Source: JAJDOJ01 sp034722015 (GTDB lineage: Bacteria > Pseudomonadota > Gammaproteobacteria > JAJDOJ01). From it: 64,000 bases of DNA. Positions 59,545-64,000 of this stretch are shown piece by piece. The DNA lies in NCBI GenBank assembly GCA_034722015.1, contig JAYENI010000089.1:7842-71841 (forward strand). The letters are read 5' to 3'. The translations under genes were made by a program, and so were the position numbers. The stretch's first letter is position 1. Every line of letters starts with the position of its first letter. The notes beneath the pieces were generated by a model, which did no database searches, was not told the origin of the DNA, and saw nothing but the letters and a program-made list of their open reading frames with translations.

Positions 59545-60012
59545 TCAGGACGCTGATACTCGCCCCCCCTCCGGCGCCACCCGCAACCGGAAGGTCACCG
59601 GTCCGTCATTGACAAGATGGACCTGCATGTCGGCTCCGAAGCGGCCCGCCTCAACCCTGGCGTGCTGCATACCGGCCCGATCGACAAGGTATTCGAACAG
59701 CCTTCTGCCCTCAGCCGGTTCGGCCGCCGTCGAAAAGCTGGGCCGCATACCCCGCCCTGTGTCCGCCGCCAGGGTGAACTGTGGAACCAGCACCAGGCCA
59801 CCGCCGACGTCGGTCACACTGAGATTCATGCGTCCCTCGCGGTCTGCGAAGATGCGATATCCCAACACACGCTCCAGCATCCGGTCGGCATGGCGATCGG
59901 CGTCAAACCGTTCAACGCCGAGAAAAACCAGCAAACCTTCACCGATTCTCGCGATGGTTTCACCCCTGGTAACGACGTGGGCGCTGAGCACCCGCTGGAG
60001 AAGCGCGATCAT
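59545..60012 (-). CDS. dtd: D-aminoacyl-tRNA deacylase
   Basis: Chiral proofreading of aminoacyl-tRNA. It has 155 residues: MIALLQRVLSAHVV at the N-terminus, LGYRIFADREGRMNLSV in the middle, QFTLAADTGRGMRPSF as the first active-site motif (usual SQFTL is PQFTL here), and FGADMQVHLVNDGPVTF with the cross-subunit Gly-Pro motif. It lies 177 bp upstream of hisB on the same strand. Confidence 0.94.
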   Translation of the reverse strand: MIALLQRVLSAHVVTRGETIARIGEGLLVFLGVERFDADRHADRMLERVLGYRIFADREGRMNLSVTDVGGGLVLVPQFTLAADTGRGMRPSFSTAAEPAEGRRLFEYLVDRAGMQHARVEAGRFGADMQVHLVNDGPVTFRLRVAPEGGRVSAS

Positions 60013-60567
60013 TGGAACCCCGGACTTGACTCACCGACTGCGGCGCCCGCCCCACCCGAATGGGCGAACGGCGTGCGCAACCGAACCAGAAGTGTGACGC
60101 AAGCACACGTAACAGGACAGCACTCGGAAATATCCTACAACAGCCGACCTTTTCCGCCTACATGCCGCGCAGCGTTACCCCGATACTCGATCCGGCTGCG
60201 TTCCAGCACAATGTTCATGTCGTCAGGGAATGACGGCACAGGGAACACCCGATGCACGCCGGCCGAGGAATCATGGTTGGGATACATCGGGCAAGGACCC
60301 GGGTCGCGCCGGCCAGGGACGGTCGGCACCACGACCCGATCGGCGTAGCGGCAGGAAAGGACACCTGCCTCTTGCCGGACAGGGATGTCGCCCGCGGGGC
60401 ACATGGATGTGTCCCGCGAGCACTTATGGACTCGACGTTTCTATTGCCTTCGCGATGAAGGCGTCACCCCGACACAGGACGTGCCGGGGTTTTTTTATCT
60501 GCGTGTCTCCGGCGCCCTTCACCGGTGCGACTTGCGCTGGCGACATCCGTGCGATTATCTTGCCGGG
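60013..60567. other. 555-bp region upstream of the TtcA-like gene
   Basis: Contains the dtd promoter side, GC-rich inverted repeats near 60388-60420 and a strong terminator at 60466-60496 in front of the TtcA-like gene, but no convincing protein gene. A 10-codon ORF (60427-60459, MDSTFLLPSR) lies just before the terminator. Confidence 0.5.
60466..60496 (+). terminator. Rho-independent terminator or attenuator upstream of the TtcA-like gene
   Basis: ACCCCG/CGGGGT stem (60466-60471 with 60485-60490) and seven T in a row from 60490. No plus-strand protein gene precedes it within 6 kb of same-strand sequence, so it must end an unannotated RNA or control the downstream gene 72 bp later. A second small stem (GCCTT/AAGGC, 60447-60463) directly precedes it. 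Confidence 0.75.
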
Positions 60568-61356
60568 ATGTCCGGCTGGGTGAAAATTCCGCGCAAACTG
60601 GCTCGCCTGAGCGGCAGGGCCATCGCCGATTTCTCGATGATCCGGGACCGGGACCGGATACTTCTCGGACTGTCAGGCGGAAAGGACTCGCTGACCCTGC
60701 TGCATCTACTCAGGCACTTTCAGTTGCGTGCGCCGATCCGGTTCGATTTCGCCATTGTCACCATCGACCCGATGAGCGGATCCTTTGATCCGTCAGCCCT
60801 GATTCCCTATACCGATAGTCTGGGGATCGAGCACTACTACCGTCGGGAACCGATTCTGGACATCGCCCAGGCCCATATGGAGAAGGATTCGTACTGTGCA
60901 TTTTGCGCACGAATGAAACGCGGACTGATGTACGACACCGCGCGCCGTCACGAATACAACGTCATCGCATTGGCACAACACCTTGACGACCTTGCCGAGA
61001 GCTTTCTCATGTCGGCATTCCATGGCGGCAGACTGAAGACGATGAAGGCGCACTACCGCATCGACGCCGGGGACCTGCGGGTCATTCGACCACTGGTGTA
61101 CGTCAGGGAGCGTCAGACCGCCGCATTCGCGGCCGAAAACAAACTGCCGGTGATCACCGAAAATTGTCCCGCCTGCTTTTCCATGCCCACGGAAAGGGAG
61201 CATATGAAATCACTGCTTTCGGGCGAGGAAGATCGGAATCCGCTCGTCTTCAAATCACTACTTTCGACGCTGGGGCCGCTCATGGCAGAAGGCCTGCCGG
61301 ATCCGACACCGGCTCCGGGGCAGGGAAACGAATCCGCGTCAACTGATATACCGTAG
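60568..61356 (+). CDS. ttcA: TtcA-like tRNA 2-thiocytidine synthetase family protein
   Basis: PP-loop ATPase with the motif LGLSGGKDSLTLLHLL (about 32-47), then CAFCARMKRGLMYDTA (first CxxC, about 110-113), LAQHLDDLAESFLMS and a C-terminal CPACF (second CxxC, about 198-201). In the TtcA family three cysteines of such motifs hold an Fe-S cluster used to thiolate C32 of tRNA. It has 262 residues, shorter than E. coli TtcA. ATG 60568 starts the conserved part; the frame runs open upstream through the terminator, which argues against an earlier start. Confidence 0.88.
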   Translation: MSGWVKIPRKLARLSGRAIADFSMIRDRDRILLGLSGGKDSLTLLHLLRHFQLRAPIRFDFAIVTIDPMSGSFDPSALIPYTDSLGIEHYYRREPILDIAQAHMEKDSYCAFCARMKRGLMYDTARRHEYNVIALAQHLDDLAESFLMSAFHGGRLKTMKAHYRIDAGDLRVIRPLVYVRERQTAAFAAENKLPVITENCPACFSMPTEREHMKSLLSGEEDRNPLVFKSLLSTLGPLMAEGLPDPTPAPGQGNESASTDIP

Positions 61357-61462
61357 CGCCCGCAAAACCCGGACAGAGGTTCACGAACTGATACACCAGT
61401 AGACTCGGCGAAACGGGCGAACCGCGCATGGGCAGGCACAGGAGAGCCTGCCGCCAACTCAG

Positions 61463-63172
61463 TTAACCACCCCGTGCAAGGACACCGGGATTCAACGCGG
61501 GCAGGCCTTTGGGGGCAGTACGCCGGCCTTCCAGTTTCAGGAATCGCATCGGCCGCAGTTCGCGCTTGAAATCAACCTTCCACTGCTCGAAATCAAGCGG
61601 CTCCTCACCATACATCGCGCCTTCGAGTTGGTGCGTGAGTTGCCAGATTGCGCTGGCGTGGGCGCCGGGATGGTTGTCGATGACGCACTGCATCAGACCG
61701 TGTGAGGTCAGCTGGTCGGAAATGCCGACATGCTTGCTGGCGATGAACCGGAACGCCTGACACCATTCAGCAGGATCGGTCTCATCGTCGATGCATCTCA
61801 GGCAATACCACAGGCGGAGTGGCTTGGGTACCAGCACGACGAGACGACGCTGCACGTTGTGCATGAGGCGTCGCGGACGCAGTTTGTCCGATACCGCGCG
61901 AAAGACGGTCACAGCCCTTGCAGAAACGCGTCGTACGGGCGAAGCAATCCCCTGGTAGACACGCTGTCCGAACCTGGATCCCCTGAGAGCCAGTGACACC
62001 CAGTACAGGATGCTCCCAACCAGAATGATCAGGAAAGGAATCCAGACAGGTGGCAGGGAACCACCAGAGACACCCCTCACGCCACCAGTTCCCAGCGCGA
62101 CCATGCGGGTGACCGGGAGTACAGACTCCTCCTTCAGCCCGGTATCCACGTTGAACCATCCGATCCGTATCTCCGGCAGTTGCATCCCGCCTGCCTGGTT
62201 TGGAACCAGCGTGTAGTTCTCTGATCTGACGCCTATCAGTGTTTGCCCCTCATTGACCAACGATTGCTCCGTGGACACCGACTCACGATAGACTTCGTAT
62301 CCCTGTCCCTGAAGCAGATGTTCGAGCGACGGAAGGCGGCTACCCGGCGCGCCTACCGCCTTGAGTTTGAGGAGCAGGTTGAGCGGCTTGCCCTCGGCGA
62401 CGGACGCCTCATCTTCGATCTTACCCTCGAGTTTCAGTCCGCGAAGCGGTAGCCACGGTACCACTCCCGGCTCGGCGGGCAGGACGTTCAGTTCCAGCGC
62501 GTTTCCTGAGGTCACGTCGAAACGGGCGCCGGGCTGGCCCTGCCGGGCACCAGGCCATCTGCCCGCAGCAGCGAGTGTGCCGGTAAACCGGATGGGTTCC
62601 ACCGTGACGGCGCCGCTCGCTATCGGCGTCAGGACATAGCGGTACTCGTTGATGATTTCGGACTTGCCATTGCGGATACGCATGCTGGTCAGGGGACCTT
62701 CGAGCTTTTCCCAGACGATTCCGCCGGTATGGGACACGATGGGCTTCAGCGTTTTCAGATTCTGGTCGCTGACTACCCTGACGGTATAGACAAGGGCTTG
62801 ATGTATGTACGCTGTGGAATCTGCGAGTTCCTGCTCCACCCTGGGCCCGGACCCCACAGTCTGACCCCCGGAAGCAAGTTGCGCCGGGTAGCCGGGCCGG
62901 TAGCCGGGGTGGGATACCGGTGTGGCGTGGATTCCCATTTGTGTCGGGTTTCCGTTACGGCGTACGTCGCGGGATACGGTGCTGAAGGTCCCCGGAAAGT
63001 ACCCTGACCGCATCCTCTCCGTGCCCGGAACCACCCAGCGATCGGTTACCGTGCGCTGCGCGGCCTGCGCCAGGCTACCGAACAAGCTCGCCAGGATGCA
63101 CAGGATGCAGAATGTGCGTACTTTACCGCGAGCGTCGTGGAATATCGGTTGCGTGATGACTTCATTTACCAT
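61463..63172 (-). CDS. batD: BatD-like aerotolerance protein
   Basis: A 569-residue exported and anchored protein. A signal/TM segment (about 20-38) is followed by two or three beta-sandwich domains typical of BatD (VYTVRVVSDQNLKTL, EYRYVLTPIASGAVTVEP, PLNLLLKLKAVG, ENYTLVPNQAGGMQLPEIRI). A TM helix at about 372-392 (WIPFLIILVGSILYWVSLAL) and a cytosolic C-terminal region complete it. Bat operons encode VWA proteins and a MoxR ATPase. ATG 63172 overlaps the preceding gene's stop by 7 bp. Confidence 0.87.
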   Translation of the reverse strand: MVNEVITQPIFHDARGKVRTFCILCILASLFGSLAQAAQRTVTDRWVVPGTERMRSGYFPGTFSTVSRDVRRNGNPTQMGIHATPVSHPGYRPGYPAQLASGGQTVGSGPRVEQELADSTAYIHQALVYTVRVVSDQNLKTLKPIVSHTGGIVWEKLEGPLTSMRIRNGKSEIINEYRYVLTPIASGAVTVEPIRFTGTLAAAGRWPGARQGQPGARFDVTSGNALELNVLPAEPGVVPWLPLRGLKLEGKIEDEASVAEGKPLNLLLKLKAVGAPGSRLPSLEHLLQGQGYEVYRESVSTEQSLVNEGQTLIGVRSENYTLVPNQAGGMQLPEIRIGWFNVDTGLKEESVLPVTRMVALGTGGVRGVSGGSLPPVWIPFLIILVGSILYWVSLALRGSRFGQRVYQGIASPVRRVSARAVTVFRAVSDKLRPRRLMHNVQRRLVVLVPKPLRLWYCLRCIDDETDPAEWCQAFRFIASKHVGISDQLTSHGLMQCVIDNHPGAHASAIWQLTHQLEGAMYGEEPLDFEQWKVDFKRELRPMRFLKLEGRRTAPKGLPALNPGVLARGG

Positions 63173-64000
63173 GGTCTCGTCTCCACCAAAGGCGCGCCGT
63201 ATCTCCGCTTCGCCTTCTGTTCATCCAGCCAGAATTGATTGCGGAGCAACGCCGAGGCGTCACCCTCGATCTGATCAAGCCAATAGTCCATCAGGAGTAT
63301 CAGCTGGTCCGGTGCCCCTGCTTCATCGCCCGGGCCCGGCATGCTGCCCGTTAATTCGCCGTCGGTCTCCTTGCCCAGCTGGTCAAACTCCGCCACCGGG
63401 CTGGAATACTGTTCACCGGGTCCTTCGCGATCGTCCCGCCCGCGCTCCCCGGAGTGCGATTCGTCGCCCCCGGATTCGTCATCGTCCGAATGTACCGGGT
63501 CGTCGCGACGCGAAACTTGATCTTCGTCAAGTCCGGAGGATTCGCCTTCCTTCGACCAACTCTCCTCCCCGGCGTCATCTTCCCGCTCCTTCTCGCCGCT
63601 GTCGGCCTCGCTCAAGTCATCCTGCTCGTCCCCAGAGTCGGATTGCTCACCTTGCTCGTCACTGTCTTTCTGTGGATCCTTTTCGGTATCCTCGCCTTCC
63701 GACTCGGCCTGATCCCTTTCCTGCTCACCAGCAGACTCCTGTTCGCGTCGCTTCTCGGGATCACCCTCCCCGGCCTCGCTTTCGGTCTCTTTCTTCTCCT
63801 TGCCAGACTCCTGTTCCTCTCCCTGACTCTCATCCTTTGAGTCCTTCTGCGTCTCCGTACCTGCGGATGAGTCCTCGTCCTCCCGCTCTTCCTCGTCGCC
63901 CGACTCCTCGTCAGTTGCCTCGGAGGATGCCCCGGCACCCTTCTTGTCTTCCTGCTGCTCCCCGGTCTGCTCCTCGCTCTGCTGCTCCCCGGACTGCTCC
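63166..64000 (-). CDS. BatB/BatC-type VWA-TPR protein, C-terminal part (runs off the window)
   Basis: Frame open from the window edge to a TAA at 63166. About 190 residues are extremely acidic, built of Glu, Gln, Asp, Ser and Gly (EQQSEEQTGEQQEDKK style). A conserved tail YWLDQIEGDASALLRNQFWL then RRYGAPLVETRPW matches the end of BatC-like proteins (usually W-L-x-x-I-x-x-D-P-x-x-L-L-R-x-K-F). The VWA and TPR parts would lie beyond the window. Internal starts inside the acidic region are not real starts. Coupled to batD by a 7-bp overlap. Confidence 0.82.
   Translation of the reverse strand, partial: EQSGEQQSEEQTGEQQEDKKGAGASSEATDEESGDEEEREDEDSSAGTETQKDSKDESQGEEQESGKEKKETESEAGEGDPEKRREQESAGEQERDQAESEGEDTEKDPQKDSDEQGEQSDSGDEQDDLSEADSGEKEREDDAGEESWSKEGESSGLDEDQVSRRDDPVHSDDDESGGDESHSGERGRDDREGPGEQYSSPVAEFDQLGKETDGELTGSMPGPGDEAGAPDQLILLMDYWLDQIEGDASALLRNQFWLDEQKAKRRYGAPLVETRPW

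Noticed and set aside
60135..60404. 89-residue minus-strand ORF upstream of dtd
   Set aside because: No ribosome site and no family-like pattern; it lies across inverted repeats next to a terminator.
1..64000. tRNA genes, rRNA, CRISPR arrays, prophage or defence islands
   Set aside because: No T-loop/anticodon pattern, regularly spaced direct repeats, integrase, cas, restriction or toxin-antitoxin genes were recognised when reading both strands.

Overview
The window looks like part of a draft (probably metagenome-derived) scaffold from a GC-rich, free-living gammaproteobacterium. Gene order fits this (gmk-rpoZ-spoT-ridA-recG, coaBC-dut-[algC]-argB, gpsA-secB-rhodanese, ntrBC, hisBHAF-E-tatABC). 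So do a sigma-32 with a canonical RpoH box, RegB/RegA redox regulators, and a GlyGly-CTERM-type sorting tail. A Chromatiales-like sulfur bacterium is plausible, but that is inference. Two 100-N scaffold gaps (27586-27685, 49500-49599) mean linkage across them is not directly sequenced.

Layout. 0-2.5 kb: envC divergent from an ArsR repressor whose two cysteines have the spacing of persulfide sensors, then a DUF1269-type membrane protein. 2.6-10 kb: stringent-response/repair block gmk, rpoZ, spoT, ridA, recG, endonuclease V, interrupted by palindromic repeats. 10-20 kb: a GGDEF-EAL receptor with an exported rhodanese, a BASS-family transporter, an NTF2-like protein, a gamma-glutamyltransferase-like protein, and regB-regA followed by a cysteine synthase-glutaredoxin fusion. 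20-27 kb: ampG, xthA, pyrE, a half-size TauE/SafE protein and a 1172-residue PQQ-dependent-type sugar dehydrogenase with Ig-like domains and a C-terminal sorting signal. 27.7-35.3 kb: a DUF4124 protein, argB, an internally deleted algC, dut, coaBC, radC, bioF, bioB, comF. 35.4-45 kb: ubiA, gor, gamma-carbonic anhydrase, aroE, hemB, a second DUF4124 protein, ntrB-ntrC, a class 1B-like pyrD. 45-53 kb: trmL, gpsA, secB, a membrane-anchored rhodanese, several small ORFs, rpoH under a perfect CIRCE operator, an FHA protein, gpmI. 53.7-64 kb: an HMA-like protein, tatCBA, hisE-F-A-H-B, dtd, a TtcA-like protein, and the end of a bat (aerotolerance) operon.

Most genes are housekeeping. The unusual signals are regulatory or structural. 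There is a 163-bp full-length-palindromic repeat in three exactly equal-length copies plus two remnants, one of which supplies the ubiA stop codon. Two other palindromic elements lie end to end after rpoZ. A perfect CIRCE site before rpoH predicts HrcA control of the heat-shock sigma factor. algC has lost its middle. Small proteins carry an Arg-Arg/Asp motif also found at the N-terminus of the FHA protein. Redox and thiol functions recur (SqrR-like ArsR, RegBA, CysK-Grx, Gor, GGT-like, two rhodaneses, TauE-like), but they are dispersed and do not form one locus. I found no tRNA, rRNA, CRISPR array, prophage or intact IS transposase.
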